Assembly (NCBI GenBank): GCA_028870355.1
Contig: JAGWPU010000115.1
Location: forward strand, 1 to 58,014
DNA: 58,014 bases
Source: Gammaproteobacteria bacterium
Lineage (GTDB): Bacteria; Pseudomonadota; Gammaproteobacteria; Steroidobacterales; Steroidobacteraceae
Direction: 5' to 3'
Shown here: in pieces, positions 26,631 through 36,272 of the stretch
Layout of the letters: the number at the start of each line of letters is the position of its first letter
Position numbering within the stretch: position 1 is the first letter of the stretch
Translations under genes and position numbers: made by a program
The notes under the pieces: generated by a model
Databases searched by the model: none
What the model saw: only the letters and a program-made list of their open reading frames with translations
Told to the model about the DNA's origin: nothing

Positions 26631-27932
26631 GTGGACCGTAAGGAATTCGGCCGCCGACGCGCGCACTTGATGCGGTCGCTCGGCCGCGACGCGATCGCGA
26701 TCCTGCCGGCCGCGCCGGTGCGAACCCGCAACGGCGACATCGAGTATGCCTACCGGCAGGACAGCTATTTCCATTACCTCACGGGCTTTCCGGAACCCGA
26801 CGCGGTCGCGGTGTTCGCGCCGGGTCGAGCGCAGGGCGAGTACCTGCTGTTCGTGCGCGAGCGCGACCGTGAACGCGAGGACTGGGATGGGCCGCGCGCC
26901 GGCCCGGAAGGCGCGGTCGAGCGTTACGGTGCGGACGACGCGTTTCCGATCGCCGACATCGACGAGATCCTCTTCGGCCTGATGGAAGGGCGGCCGAAGA
27001 TCCACTACACGATGGGCATCAACGAAGAATTCGATCCGCGCGTCCTCGGCTGGGTCAACGCGCTGCGGGTCGAAGCGCGCCATGGGACCTGCGCGCCGCA
27101 GGAGATCGCCGCGCTGTCGCATCTGATCGACGACCTGCGCCTGGTCAAGAGTCGCGCGGAACTCGCCACGCTGCGCCGGGCGGCCGAGATCACGGTCGGT
27201 GCGCACCGGCGCGCGATGCGCTTCGCGCGCCCGGGCGTCACCGAGTACGAGGTTGCCGCGGAACTCGCGCACGAATTCCAGCGACACAACGCCCAACATG
27301 CCTACCACCCCGTGATCGGCGGCGGCGCGAACGCCTGTATCCTGCACTACCGGAGCAACGACCAGGTGCTGCGCGACGGGGATCTGCTGCTGATCGACGC
27401 CGGTTGCGAATTCGACTGCTACGCGTCCGACGTCACGCGCACGTTTCCGGTCGGCGGGCGATTCACGGCGGCGCAGCGCGCGGTGTACGAGGTCGTGCTG
27501 CGCGCGCAGGCGGCGGCGATCGACAAGGCGCGTCCCGGAAACGACTGGAACGACCCCCACGAGGCCGCGGTTCGCTCGATCACGCACGGCCTCGTCGAGA
27601 TCGGTTTGCTGAAGGGGCGTCCGGCCCGGCTGATCAAGGAAGGCGCGTATCGGGAGTTCTTCGGGCACCGCACCGGGCATTGGCTCGGCCTCGACGTTCA
27701 CGACGTCGGGGACTACAAGGTTGACGGCGAATGGCGCCAGCTGGAACCTGGGATGGTCATCACGGTCGAACCGGGAATCTACGTGCGCCCGTCCCCGCGG
27801 GTCCCGAAGGAATTCTGGAACGTCGGGGTGCGCATCGAGGACGACCTGTGGATCGGCGCGGAGGGCCCCGAGGTGCTGACGGGGGCCCTCGAGAAGGACC
27901 CCGACGCCGTGGAGCGCTTGGTGCAATCGTGA
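26631..27932 (+). CDS. pepP: Xaa-Pro aminopeptidase P
   Basis: This 433-residue M24 pita-bread metallopeptidase removes N-terminal residues preceding proline. Dinuclear metal ligands are found in LLLIDAGCEFDCYASDVTRTFP (two Asp), HRTGHWLGLDVHD (His), ITVEPGIY (Glu) and GVRIEDD (Glu). Start GTG 26631 begins the standard N-terminus DRKEFGRRRAHLM. It overlaps ubiH by four bases (GTGA). The pepP-ubiH pairing is conserved throughout gammaproteobacteria. Confidence 0.96.
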   Translation: MDRKEFGRRRAHLMRSLGRDAIAILPAAPVRTRNGDIEYAYRQDSYFHYLTGFPEPDAVAVFAPGRAQGEYLLFVRERDREREDWDGPRAGPEGAVERYGADDAFPIADIDEILFGLMEGRPKIHYTMGINEEFDPRVLGWVNALRVEARHGTCAPQEIAALSHLIDDLRLVKSRAELATLRRAAEITVGAHRRAMRFARPGVTEYEVAAELAHEFQRHNAQHAYHPVIGGGANACILHYRSNDQVLRDGDLLLIDAGCEFDCYASDVTRTFPVGGRFTAAQRAVYEVVLRAQAAAIDKARPGNDWNDPHEAAVRSITHGLVEIGLLKGRPARLIKEGAYREFFGHRTGHWLGLDVHDVGDYKVDGEWRQLEPGMVITVEPGIYVRPSPRVPKEFWNVGVRIEDDLWIGAEGPEVLTGALEKDPDAVERLVQS

Positions 27933-29158
27933 CCCGCAAAGTCGATATCGCGATCGTCGGCGGAGGCATGGTCGGCGCGAGTCTCGCGGCCGCGCTGCGG
28001 CCGCTCGAGCTGTCCGTCGCCGTGATCGAGGCGGTGCCGTACGACGGCGCCGCACAGCCGAGCTTCGACGAGCGCACGACCGCGCTGTCGAACGGCAGCC
28101 GGCGGATCCTCGAGGCGATCGGCGTCTGGGCCGACGTCGAGGCGGCGGCGATGCCGATTCGCAAGATCCACGTCTCGGATCGGGGCCGGTTCGGTTTCGC
28201 GCGCATCGACTCCGGCGAACTCGGTCTCGCCGCGCTCGGCTACGTCGTGCCGAACCGTGCGCTCGGCGCGGCCTTGTGGCAAGCGATCCAGCGGGAACCG
28301 TCCCCGCAGGTGTATTGCCCCGCGCGACTCGACACCGTGGTCTGCGAGCCCGATGCGGTCGCGTTGCGGGTCGAGACCGCCGACGGCACACCGACATCGC
28401 TCGAGGCGCAGCTCGTGGTCGCGGCCGACGGCGCGCACTCGGTCGTGCGGCAGGCGGCCGGTATCGGCATGGAGACTCGCGACTACGATCAGAGCGCGAT
28501 CATCACCACCGTGCTGCCGCAGCGCTACCATGAGCAGGTCGCGTACGAACGCTTCACCGAGTCGGGCCCACTCGCGCTGTTGCCGCTCGCCGACGGGCGC
28601 TGCACGCTGGTGCTGACCGTGCGACGCGCCGACGTCGACTCGATGCTCGGCGCGTCCGACGCCGAGTTCCTCCGGGAGGTCCAGGATCGGTTCGGATTCC
28701 GTCTCGGCCGCTTCCTCCAGGTGGGTCGTCGCGTCGTCTATCCGCTCGCGCTCACGCAGGCGCGTGCGACCAGCGGCCTGCGCTGCGCGATCGTCGGCAA
28801 CGCCGCGCAGAGCCTGCATCCGGTCGCCGGCATGGGATTCAACCTCGGTCTGCGCGACGTCGCCACCCTCGCCGAACTCGTCGCGCAACGGCGAGGCGTG
28901 GACCGCCGCGACGTCGGCGCGGCCGATCTCCTCGCGAGCTACGATGCGTGGCGGCGCAGCGACCGCCGCGCGATCACCTGGTTCACCGACGGCCTCGTGC
29001 GGGTATTCGCGAACCCCTCGCCATTCGTTCGCCAGGGGCGCAATCTCGGTCTGCTGGCCTTCGACCTGCTGCCGCCGGCGAAGCGCGCGCTGTCCGCGCT
29101 CAGTACCGGCGCGCTCGGCCGGGTACCGAAGCTCGCGCGCGGGGTCGGGCTGCGATGA
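27929..29158 (+). CDS. ubiH: FAD-dependent ubiquinone-pathway monooxygenase UbiH
   Basis: This 409-residue flavoprotein hydroxylase starts at GTG 27929. FAD motifs are GGGMVGASLAAAL at ~10-22, the DG motif VVAADGAHSVVR near 165 and the late motif GNAAQSLHPVAGMGFNLGLRD near 285. UbiH-type enzymes hydroxylate the quinone ring during ubiquinone synthesis. Position between pepP and the visC paralogue fits ubiH. The late GD motif reads GNAAQ, a substitution typical of UbiH. It overlaps the next gene by ATGA. Confidence 0.94.
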   Translation: MTRKVDIAIVGGGMVGASLAAALRPLELSVAVIEAVPYDGAAQPSFDERTTALSNGSRRILEAIGVWADVEAAAMPIRKIHVSDRGRFGFARIDSGELGLAALGYVVPNRALGAALWQAIQREPSPQVYCPARLDTVVCEPDAVALRVETADGTPTSLEAQLVVAADGAHSVVRQAAGIGMETRDYDQSAIITTVLPQRYHEQVAYERFTESGPLALLPLADGRCTLVLTVRRADVDSMLGASDAEFLREVQDRFGFRLGRFLQVGRRVVYPLALTQARATSGLRCAIVGNAAQSLHPVAGMGFNLGLRDVATLAELVAQRRGVDRRDVGAADLLASYDAWRRSDRRAITWFTDGLVRVFANPSPFVRQGRNLGLLAFDLLPPAKRALSALSTGALGRVPKLARGVGLR

Positions 29159-30414
29159 GGCTCGAGTTCGACGTTGCGATCGTCGGCGCGGGACCGGTCG
29201 GATCGGTGCTCGCGGCGCTGCTCGTCACGAGGCGCGTGTGCGCGCCCGGACGGATCGCGCTGATCGATCCGCAGCTCGCCCGCGATGGCGACGGCGCCGA
29301 CTGGGACCTGCGGGTCTTCGCGATCAACCGCGCCTCGCAACGGCTGCTCGCGGCGAGCGGCGTCTGGGCACGGCTGCCGCGCTCGCGGATCAACCCCTAC
29401 GAGCGTCTGTGCGTCTGGGACGCGACCGGGTCGGCCGCAGGCGCGGGATCGCTGACGTTCGATTGTGCGGAGATCGGCGAACCGGACCTCGGCAGCATCG
29501 TCGACGGACGCTCCCTGAAGTGGCACGCGCTGCAGGCCGCGCGAGCGCTCGGCGTCGTCGTCGTCGAGGCCGACGTGCGCGCGGTGTCGATCGAGGAGAC
29601 CGCGGCGCGCATTCGGCTCGGCGACGGACGCGACCTGTCGGCCGGGCTCGTCGCGGTCGCCGACGGATCGGAGTCGCCGACACGGCAACGCCTCGGGATC
29701 GGCACCGCCGGGCACAGTTACGCGTCGGACGCGCTGATCGCGCACGTCACGACCTCGGTCGCCCACCAGGACTCGGCGTGGCAGCGGTTCCTGCCGACCG
29801 GACCGCTCGCGTTCCTGCCGCTCAGCGACGGACGTTCCTCGATCGTCTGGAGCCTGGTCCGCGACGAAGCCGACCGACTGTGCGGGCTCGATCCGACGTC
29901 GTTCGGCGAAGCGCTGGAGGTGGCGAGTGCGGGCGTGCTCGGCAAGACGCGGCTCGACACCGGCCTCGGCCGCTATCCGCTGCGGCTGCGCACCGCCGAG
30001 CAGTTCGTTCGCGAGCGCGTCGCGCTGGTCGGTGATGCCGCGCACGCGGTGCATCCGCTCGCCGGGCAGGGATTGAACCTCGGGCTGCTCGATTGCGGGG
30101 CGCTGGTCGCCGTGCTGGAGGCCGCCGCGGATCCGCGCACGTTCGGCGATCGGCGCGTGCTGCGGCGCTACGAACGCTGGCGCAAGAGCGAGGTACTGCC
30201 CGCGGCCGCCGGGTTCGATGCGTTCGACCGGTTGTTCTCGAACGCCGATCCGGTGCTCGCGGCGCTACGCTCCACCGGGCTCGGGCTGGTCGCGCGGGCA
30301 CCGTTCGCGAAACGCTGGTTCGCCGCGCAGGCGCTCGGCACGGCCGGCGATCTTCCGCCGTTCATCGCCGCCCGAGACGACATCACAGGCGATCGATCTT
30401 CGCCGCGCAGATGA
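29155..30414 (+). CDS. second UbiH/VisC-family FAD monooxygenase (UbiI/UbiF-like)
   Basis: This 419-residue paralogue of ubiH has GAGPVGSVLAALL near the N-terminus, VAVADGSESPTRQRLG in the middle and GDAAHAVHPLAGQGLNLGLLD late. In E. coli this position is visC (ubiI), the C5 hydroxylase. With coq7 for C6 and ubiH in the set, C5 is the likeliest step here, but regioselectivity cannot be read from sequence alone. The 3' end overlaps the convergent phhB gene by 32 bases. Confidence 0.92.
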   Translation: MRLEFDVAIVGAGPVGSVLAALLVTRRVCAPGRIALIDPQLARDGDGADWDLRVFAINRASQRLLAASGVWARLPRSRINPYERLCVWDATGSAAGAGSLTFDCAEIGEPDLGSIVDGRSLKWHALQAARALGVVVVEADVRAVSIEETAARIRLGDGRDLSAGLVAVADGSESPTRQRLGIGTAGHSYASDALIAHVTTSVAHQDSAWQRFLPTGPLAFLPLSDGRSSIVWSLVRDEADRLCGLDPTSFGEALEVASAGVLGKTRLDTGLGRYPLRLRTAEQFVRERVALVGDAAHAVHPLAGQGLNLGLLDCGALVAVLEAAADPRTFGDRRVLRRYERWRKSEVLPAAAGFDAFDRLFSNADPVLAALRSTGLGLVARAPFAKRWFAAQALGTAGDLPPFIAARDDITGDRSSPRR

Positions 30415-30730
30415 AATCGTTCACGGACAGGCCGCGGATCGAGTGGGTCCGGTAGCGGACCCTGCACCGATCGTAGCCGACCTCGAGATCCGGGTGGTGA
30501 TCCTCGGTGTTCGCGACGTGCGCGATCGCGTTCACGAAGCTCATCGTCCGGTAGAAGTCGCGAAACCGGAACGAGCGGACGATGCCCTTCGCCTCGTCGT
30601 CGAGGGTCCAGTCGCGATGCAGGCGGGCGAGCAGCGCCTCGGCATGCGCGCGCGACAAGGGTTCGACACCGCCTTCGCAGGGCGCGCACCGGCGATCGGA
30701 CAGTTCGACGGCGTCGTCGCGCTCGCTCAT
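30383..30730 (-). CDS. phhB: pterin-4a-carbinolamine dehydratase
   Basis: This 115-residue protein has the PCD signature [19 protein letters not shown], with the active-site histidines, and the earlier block [20 protein letters not shown] dehydrates 4a-hydroxytetrahydropterin in pterin recycling and often accompanies phenylalanine hydroxylase. No phhA is present here, so the cofactor user is elsewhere. An N-terminal CAPCEGG segment is typical. It overlaps the ispG stop (ATGA). Confidence 0.95.
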   Translation of the reverse strand: MSERDDAVELSDRRCAPCEGGVEPLSRAHAEALLARLHRDWTLDDEAKGIVRSFRFRDFYRTMSFVNAIAHVANTEDHHPDLEVGYDRCRVRYRTHSIRGLSVNDFICAAKIDRL

Positions 30731-31947
30731 CCGGTCTTCCGGGCGAAACGCCGCTCGACGTAGCGCTCGACGAGGTCCTGGAACTCCTCGGCGATCCGTT
30801 GTCCTTTCAACGTCACGGTCTTCTCGCCATCTTCGTACACCGGCGCGACCGGTACCTCGCCCGTGCCGGGGAGGCTGATGCCGATGTTCGCGTGCTTGCT
30901 CTCGCCCGGGCCGTTGACGACGCAGCCCATCACCGCGACCGTCATGTCCTCGACCCCGACGCGCTCCTTGCGCCATTGCGGCATCCGATGCCGCAGGTGG
31001 CTCTGGATCTTCTGCGCGAGCTCCTGGAAATAGGTGCTCGTCGTGCGTCCGCAGCCGGGACACGCGACGACCATCGGCGTGAACGCGCGCAAACCCATCG
31101 TCTGCAAGATCTCCTGCGCGACGATCACTTCCTGGGATCGATCGCCGCCGGGTTCCGGGGTCAGCGACACACGGATCGTGTCGCCGATGCCGTCCTGCAG
31201 CAAGACGCCGATCCCGGCGGTCGACGCGACGATGCCCTTGCTGCCCATTCCCGCCTCGGTCAGTCCGAGGTGCAGTGGATAATCGCAGCGCTTCGCGAGC
31301 ATCCGATACACGACGATCAGATCCTGCACGCCGCTGACCTTCGCGCTGATCACGATCCGGTCGCCGGGCAATCCCAGCGCTTCGGCCCGCTCGGCACTCG
31401 TGAGCGCCGATACGACGATCGCCTCGCGCATCACGTCGAGCGCTGCGCGCGGCGTTGCCTGCCGCGAGTTCTCGTCCATCATCCGCGTGAGCAGATCCTG
31501 ATCGAGGCTCCCCCAGTTCACGCCGATCCGCACCGGCTTCCCGTACCGGCACGCGACCTCGATCATCTCGGCGAACTGCGGATCGCGCTTGCTGCCCCGG
31601 CCGACGTTGCCCGGATTGATCCGCAGCTTCGAGAGCGCCTCGGCGCAGGCGGGGTGCGCCTTGAGCAATCGATGGCCGTTGAAGTGGAAGTCGCCGACCA
31701 GCGGCACCGCGATTCCCTGCGCGTCCAGCCGCTCACGGATCCGCGGTACGGCCGCGGCGGCCGCTTCGTTGTTCACCGTGACGCGGACGATCTCCGAGCC
31801 GGCGCGGGCGAGCAGGGCCACCTGCGCGACGGTCGCCTCGACATCGGCGGTATCGGTATTGGTCATCGACTGTACGACGATCGGGGCGCTGCTGCCGATG
31901 GTCACGGAGCCGACTTTGACGCTGCGGGAGTGTCTGCGCGCGATCAT
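30727..31947 (-). CDS. ispG: 4-hydroxy-3-methylbut-2-en-1-yl diphosphate synthase (GcpE)
   Basis: This 406-residue enzyme of the MEP isoprenoid pathway has TIM-barrel motifs such as [26 protein letters not shown] and GVNWGSLD. Cysteines for the 4Fe-4S cluster are in [11 protein letters not shown] and [11 protein letters not shown]. It supplies isoprenoid units, including the ubiquinone tail made with the neighbouring ubi genes. It is translationally coupled to phhB. Confidence 0.97.
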   Translation of the reverse strand: MIARRHSRSVKVGSVTIGSSAPIVVQSMTNTDTADVEATVAQVALLARAGSEIVRVTVNNEAAAAAVPRIRERLDAQGIAVPLVGDFHFNGHRLLKAHPACAEALSKLRINPGNVGRGSKRDPQFAEMIEVACRYGKPVRIGVNWGSLDQDLLTRMMDENSRQATPRAALDVMREAIVVSALTSAERAEALGLPGDRIVISAKVSGVQDLIVVYRMLAKRCDYPLHLGLTEAGMGSKGIVASTAGIGVLLQDGIGDTIRVSLTPEPGGDRSQEVIVAQEILQTMGLRAFTPMVVACPGCGRTTSTYFQELAQKIQSHLRHRMPQWRKERVGVEDMTVAVMGCVVNGPGESKHANIGISLPGTGEVPVAPVYEDGEKTVTLKGQRIAEEFQDLVERYVERRFARKTG

Positions 31948-32033
31948 GTCCGAGTGGTTCGATCCAGGGCGAGCTTGCCCCGCCGCCTATTCTAGCGCGC
32001 CGCGTTTCGGTATGACGGCGAACCGTTACGCGG

Positions 32034-32039
32034 CATAAT
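32034..32039 (+). promoter_or_regulatory. possible -10 element just before yciH
   Basis: CATAAT ends seven bases before ATG 32047. It overlaps an alternative upstream ATG (32038), which argues for the downstream start. Confidence 0.35.
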
Positions 32040-32046
32040 GCGCCCG

Positions 32047-32394
32047 ATGAACGCCAGACCCCTTCAGTCCAGCGTGGGTGGCGCACGGTGTTCGAACTGT
32101 CGCCGGCCCGCTCGGGATTGCGTGTGCCCACGCGGCGTCCCGGGTGCCGCCGGACCGCCCCGGCCGCGGGTCGGGCGAGCGACCCAGGGCCGCGCCGGGA
32201 AGGGCGTGACCACCGTCAGCGGCCTGCCGTTGTCGCCAGCGGAGCTCGATGCGCTCGCCGCGCAGCTTAAGAAGCTGTGCGGCTCCGGCGGGACCGTGCG
32301 CGACGGAGTGATCGAGATCCAGGGCGAGCATCGGGAACGCATCGTCGCGGAACTCGTGAAGCTCGGCTGGCCGGCGAAACGGTCCGGCGGGTGA
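32047..32394 (+). CDS. yciH: SUI1/eIF1-like translation factor YciH
   Basis: This protein is 115 residues from ATG 32047 (an alternative ATG is nine bases upstream). The C-terminal half is the SUI1 fold (TTVSGLPLSPAELDALAAQLKKL, then GTVRDGVIEIQGEHRERIVAEL). The N-terminus carries a cysteine cluster CSNCRRPARDCVCP that could bind zinc. YciH resembles eukaryotic eIF1 and influences start-codon discrimination in E. coli assays. It is followed five bases later by the HtrA-like gene. Confidence 0.9.
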   Translation: MNARPLQSSVGGARCSNCRRPARDCVCPRGVPGAAGPPRPRVGRATQGRAGKGVTTVSGLPLSPAELDALAAQLKKLCGSGGTVRDGVIEIQGEHRERIVAELVKLGWPAKRSGG

Positions 32395-32398
32395 ACGC

Positions 32399-35269
32399 GT
32401 GAGGCGCCGCGCAGGGATGCTCGCGATCGCCGCCTCGGCCGCGATCGCGGTCGCCGCGCATGCCGCGCCGCGCTGCGGGTGCGCTGCGCCGACCGGCGAT
32501 GCCGAGGATCGGTGGGCGCGGACGCTCGCGCGGATCTCCTCGGGCGTCGTGTCGATCCAGATCGACGTGCCGCGTGCGTTCGACACCGAATGGAACGAGA
32601 CCGCGCAGGCCACCGGCTTCGTGATCGACGCGAAGCGCGGCCTGATCCTCACCAACCGGCACGTCGTGACGCCGGGACCGGTCGTCGCCCAGGCGATCTT
32701 CGAAAATCGCGAGGAAGTGCCGCTGTATCCGGTCTACCGCGATCCCGTGCACGACTTCGGCATCTTCCGCTACGACCCGAAGAAGCTGCACTACATCACA
32801 CCGGCGCAATTGCCGCTCGACCCGGCCGGCGCGGTGATCGGGCGCGAGATCCGGGTCGTCGGCAACGATGCGGGCGAACAGCTGTCGATCCTCGCCGGCA
32901 CGCTCGCGCGGCTCGACCGCGCGGCGCCGGACTACGGGTACGGTAAGTACAACGATTTCAACACGTTCTACTATCAGGCGGCGTCGAGCACGTCGGGCGG
33001 CTCCTCCGGCTCTCCGGTGATCGACATCCACGGACGCGTCGTCGCGCTGAATGCGGGCGGCGCGACCGGCACCGCGGCCAGCTTCTATTTCCCGTTGCCG
33101 GCGGTGGTGCGCGCGCTGAAGTACATCGACGCGGGCGAACCCGTGCCGCGCGGCACCCTCGAGACCGTGTTCCAGTACACGCCGTACGACGAGCTGAACC
33201 GACTCGGCCTCGACGCGACGACGGAAGCGCGCATCCGCCGCGAATTCCCGCAACTGACCGGAATGCTGGTCGTCCACGACGTGCAGCCGGGTTCGCAGGC
33301 GGCGCAGTTCCTGCAACCGGGCGACATCCTGCTGTCGATCGACGGCAAGCCGATCCCCGAGTTCTTCTCGCTGGAAAGGAGGCTCGACGATCACGTCGGC
33401 CGGCCGGTCCGCGTCGAGGTGGAGCGCGGCGGCGCGCGTCTCGCGCGCACGCTCACGGTCGTCGACCTGAATTCGATCACACCGGACGAGTACGTGGAGT
33501 TCGGCGACGCGGTCGTGAACCCGTTGTCCTATCAGGAAGCCCGCAGCTTCCATCTGCCGATCCGGGGCATCTTCGTCGCGGATCCTGGCTACGTGTTCGC
33601 GAGCGCAGGCATTCCGCGAGCGGCCCTGATCACCCGTTTCGACGGGCGTCGGGTCGACGATCTCGCGCAATTCACCGCCGTGCTCGCGACGCTCGCCGAC
33701 GGGCAGCGGGCGACGGTGCGCTACGTGACCCTGCAAAACCCGCGTGCGTCCGAACTCAAGGCGATCCGGATGGACCGGCGATGGTTCCCGGCGCGCGACT
33801 GTACCCGCGACGACCGATTGGGAACCTGGGTGTGCCGGCGGCTCGCGCCGGGTCCGGCGCCGCAGCCGCTGCGTCCGGCGTCCACGCGGTTCGTGCGCAC
33901 CGGGAATCCGTTGATCGATCGGCTGGCGCCGTCGCTGGTCGCGGTGAACTTCGACATGCCGTACTCGGTGTCGGGCGTCACCGAGCGCCACTATCACGGG
34001 ACCGGCGTGATCGTCGACGCGAAGCGTGGATTGATCGTCACCGACCGCAACACCGTGCCGGTCGCGCTCGGCGACGTGCGCATCACGTTCGCGAACACCG
34101 TCGAAGTGCCCGGCAAGGTCGTGTTCATCCATCCGCTGCACGATCTTGCGGTGATTTCCTACGATCCGAAGCTGATCGGCGATACGCCGGTGCGGGCGGC
34201 GCGCTTCGATCGCCGACCGCTGAAGGCGGGCGACAACGTCTGGGTCGTCGGCCAGCGCGGCGATTCGCGGATCCTGTCGCAGGAGACCGAGGTGTCGGGT
34301 CTCGACGTCCTCTCGTTCCCGCTGTCCCGGACCCTGCGTTTCCGTGACAGCGACATCGAAGTCGTGAACCTCGTGAATCCGCCGAGCGATTACGACGGCG
34401 TGATCGCCGATCGACGCGGCGACGTCCGGGCGCTGTGGTCGAGTTTCGCGTACGACACCCCGCAGGGCATCGCGCAGGCGAATCACGGGATCCCGGCCGG
34501 AATCGTCGAGGAGATGATCCACGACATCGAGCAGCATCGACCGATCCATTCGCTGGACACGGAATTCGGGGTCGATTCGCTCGCCGACGCCCGCAGACTC
34601 GGCCTCACGGACGCGTGGGTACGACGGTTCGAGGCGCATGCGCAGCAGCGGCGCCAGGTCCTCGTCGTCCAGCGGGTCGCCGCGGGATCCCCCGAGGCGA
34701 ACCAGTTGCAGCCCGGCGACCTGCTGCTCGCGATCGACGGGCGCGTCGTGAATCGGTTCCGGGAGGTCGAGCGCGCGGTACAGAAGACCCAAGTCCAGGT
34801 CACGATCTGGCGCGACGGCGCGGCGAGAACGCTGTCGATGGCCCCGGTCGCGCTCTGGGGCCGCGGGATCGATCGGGTGCTGTTGTGGGCGGGCGCGACG
34901 CTGCAGGCGCCGTATCGGGCGCTCGCGATACAACGTGGCATTGCGCACCGCGGCGTCTTCGTGTCGTTTTTCTATTTCGGATCGCCGGCCGCGCACTACG
35001 GCCTGTTCCCGGGACGGCGGATCACCGAGGTCGACGGCCACCCGGTCGCGAACCTCGACGCCTTCATCCACGCGGTCGTCGGCCAGCCGGACCGGTCGTC
35101 GGTGCGCCTGAAGACCGTCTCCTGGAACGGCGAGGTCGCCGTGATCACCCTGAAGCGCGACGATCACTACTGGCCGGCCTACGAACTGATCCGCCAGGCC
35201 GACGGAAACTGGCGTCGGATCGATCTCGATGCGCTCGGTGCCCGCGCGTCGCAGCGGCCGCCCGGGTGA
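32399..35269 (+). CDS. tandem HtrA-like serine protease of the Nma111/DEG7 type
   Basis: This 956-residue exported protein has a signal peptide ending AAHA-A. The first trypsin-like domain has an intact triad: H88 in LTNRHVV, D119 in DPVHDFG and S205 in GGSSGSPV. A PDZ-like region follows (GMLVVHDVQPGSQAAQFLQPGDILLSIDG), then a second PDZ-like segment. From about residue 525 a second protease-like domain begins (HGTGVIVDAKRGLIVTDRNTV), where the His position is N551; D582 remains, and no GxSG motif can be found. Two more PDZ-like segments end the protein. This doubled layout, active plus degenerate domain with four PDZs, is that of yeast Nma111 and plant DEG7 and not of ordinary DegP. Start GTG 32399 has GGTGA upstream. 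Confidence 0.9.
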   Translation: MRRRAGMLAIAASAAIAVAAHAAPRCGCAAPTGDAEDRWARTLARISSGVVSIQIDVPRAFDTEWNETAQATGFVIDAKRGLILTNRHVVTPGPVVAQAIFENREEVPLYPVYRDPVHDFGIFRYDPKKLHYITPAQLPLDPAGAVIGREIRVVGNDAGEQLSILAGTLARLDRAAPDYGYGKYNDFNTFYYQAASSTSGGSSGSPVIDIHGRVVALNAGGATGTAASFYFPLPAVVRALKYIDAGEPVPRGTLETVFQYTPYDELNRLGLDATTEARIRREFPQLTGMLVVHDVQPGSQAAQFLQPGDILLSIDGKPIPEFFSLERRLDDHVGRPVRVEVERGGARLARTLTVVDLNSITPDEYVEFGDAVVNPLSYQEARSFHLPIRGIFVADPGYVFASAGIPRAALITRFDGRRVDDLAQFTAVLATLADGQRATVRYVTLQNPRASELKAIRMDRRWFPARDCTRDDRLGTWVCRRLAPGPAPQPLRPASTRFVRTGNPLIDRLAPSLVAVNFDMPYSVSGVTERHYHGTGVIVDAKRGLIVTDRNTVPVALGDVRITFANTVEVPGKVVFIHPLHDLAVISYDPKLIGDTPVRAARFDRRPLKAGDNVWVVGQRGDSRILSQETEVSGLDVLSFPLSRTLRFRDSDIEVVNLVNPPSDYDGVIADRRGDVRALWSSFAYDTPQGIAQANHGIPAGIVEEMIHDIEQHRPIHSLDTEFGVDSLADARRLGLTDAWVRRFEAHAQQRRQVLVVQRVAAGSPEANQLQPGDLLLAIDGRVVNRFREVERAVQKTQVQVTIWRDGAARTLSMAPVALWGRGIDRVLLWAGATLQAPYRALAIQRGIAHRGVFVSFFYFGSPAAHYGLFPGRRITEVDGHPVANLDAFIHAVVGQPDRSSVRLKTVSWNGEVAVITLKRDDHYWPAYELIRQADGNWRRIDLDALGARASQRPPG

Positions 35270-35279
35270 TCCCCGCGCG

Positions 35280-36272
35280 GTGAACACGGCGATGCCCGAG
35301 AACATCGACGCCGCCGTTGAAACGCTGCGCGCGGGCGGCCTCGTCGCGTTCCCGACCGAGACCGTGTACGGCCTCGGCGCGAATGCCGCGGATCGTGCCG
35401 CGGTTGCGAAGATCTTCGCATTGAAAGGGCGTCCGTCCGATCACCCGGTGATCGTGCACATCGACGATCCGCGGCGGCTGTCGCGATGGACGCGCGAGGT
35501 GCCGGAGCCCGCGCGAGCGCTCGCGGCGCGATTCTGGCCGGGACCGCTCACGTTGATCCTGCCGAAGTCGGACGAGGTCGACGAGGTCGTCACCGGCGGC
35601 CAGGACAGCGTCGGCATCCGCGTGCCGTCGCATCCGGTCGCGCAGCGCCTGCTGCGTGCGTTCGGCGGCGGCATCGCCGCGCCGTCGGCGAACCGTTACG
35701 GACACCTGAGTCCGACGCGAGCGGCGCACGTGCGCGAGGAGTTCGGCGACGCGGTCCCGATCGTGCTCGACGGCGGCGAATCCCAGATCGGCCTCGAGTC
35801 GACGATCGTCGCGTGTCTCGGCGACGGCGTGCGGCTGCTGCGCCCGGGGCACATCACCCGCTCGCAGATCGCGGCGGTCGCGGGCGAACTCGTCGACAGC
35901 GGGGAGGTGCCGCGCGCGCCGGGCGATCGCAGTCTGCACTACGCGCCACGCACGCCGCTCGAGCTCGTTCCCGCTGCGCAGCTCGCCTCCCGCCTCGCGG
36001 CGACCGCGGCGCGCGGCGAGCGCGTCGGAGTCCTCGCGCGCACGCCGGCGCCGCCGGATCGCCCCTCGGGGGTCGTCTGGCTCGAGATCGCCGCCGACGC
36101 GCGGGCCTATGCCCACGATCTCTACGACCGCTTGCGCACGCTCGATCATGCCGGCTGCGCGCGGATCCTGGTCGAGACACCGCCGCGGGAGGAATCCTGG
36201 AGCGCGGTCAACGACCGCCTGCGGCGCGCCTGTGGTCTCGGCGGGCGCGCGATCGAACCCGGAGCCGACTGA
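35280..36272 (+). CDS. threonylcarbamoyl-AMP synthase, Sua5 type
   Basis: This 330-residue protein has an N-terminal YrdC fold (GGLVAFPTETVYGLGANA, FALKGRPSDHPVIVHI, PSANRYGHLSPT) and a C-terminal Sua5 domain, linked by PGDRSLHYAPRTPLELV. It makes threonylcarbamoyl-AMP for the t6A37 modification of ANN-decoding tRNAs. This is the long Sua5 form, unlike the short TsaC of E. coli. GTG 35280 and ATG 35292 are both possible starts; neither has a strong Shine-Dalgarno. The next gene starts inside its stop codon (TGATG). Confidence 0.94.
   Translation: MNTAMPENIDAAVETLRAGGLVAFPTETVYGLGANAADRAAVAKIFALKGRPSDHPVIVHIDDPRRLSRWTREVPEPARALAARFWPGPLTLILPKSDEVDEVVTGGQDSVGIRVPSHPVAQRLLRAFGGGIAAPSANRYGHLSPTRAAHVREEFGDAVPIVLDGGESQIGLESTIVACLGDGVRLLRPGHITRSQIAAVAGELVDSGEVPRAPGDRSLHYAPRTPLELVPAAQLASRLAATAARGERVGVLARTPAPPDRPSGVVWLEIAADARAYAHDLYDRLRTLDHAGCARILVETPPREESWSAVNDRLRRACGLGGRAIEPGAD

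Noticed and set aside
32267-35305. A 1000-codon open frame antisense to the HtrA-like gene
   Set aside because: Arg/Asp/His-rich shadow of the kind always found opposite GC-rich genes; no domain, and it covers a gene with intact protease motifs.
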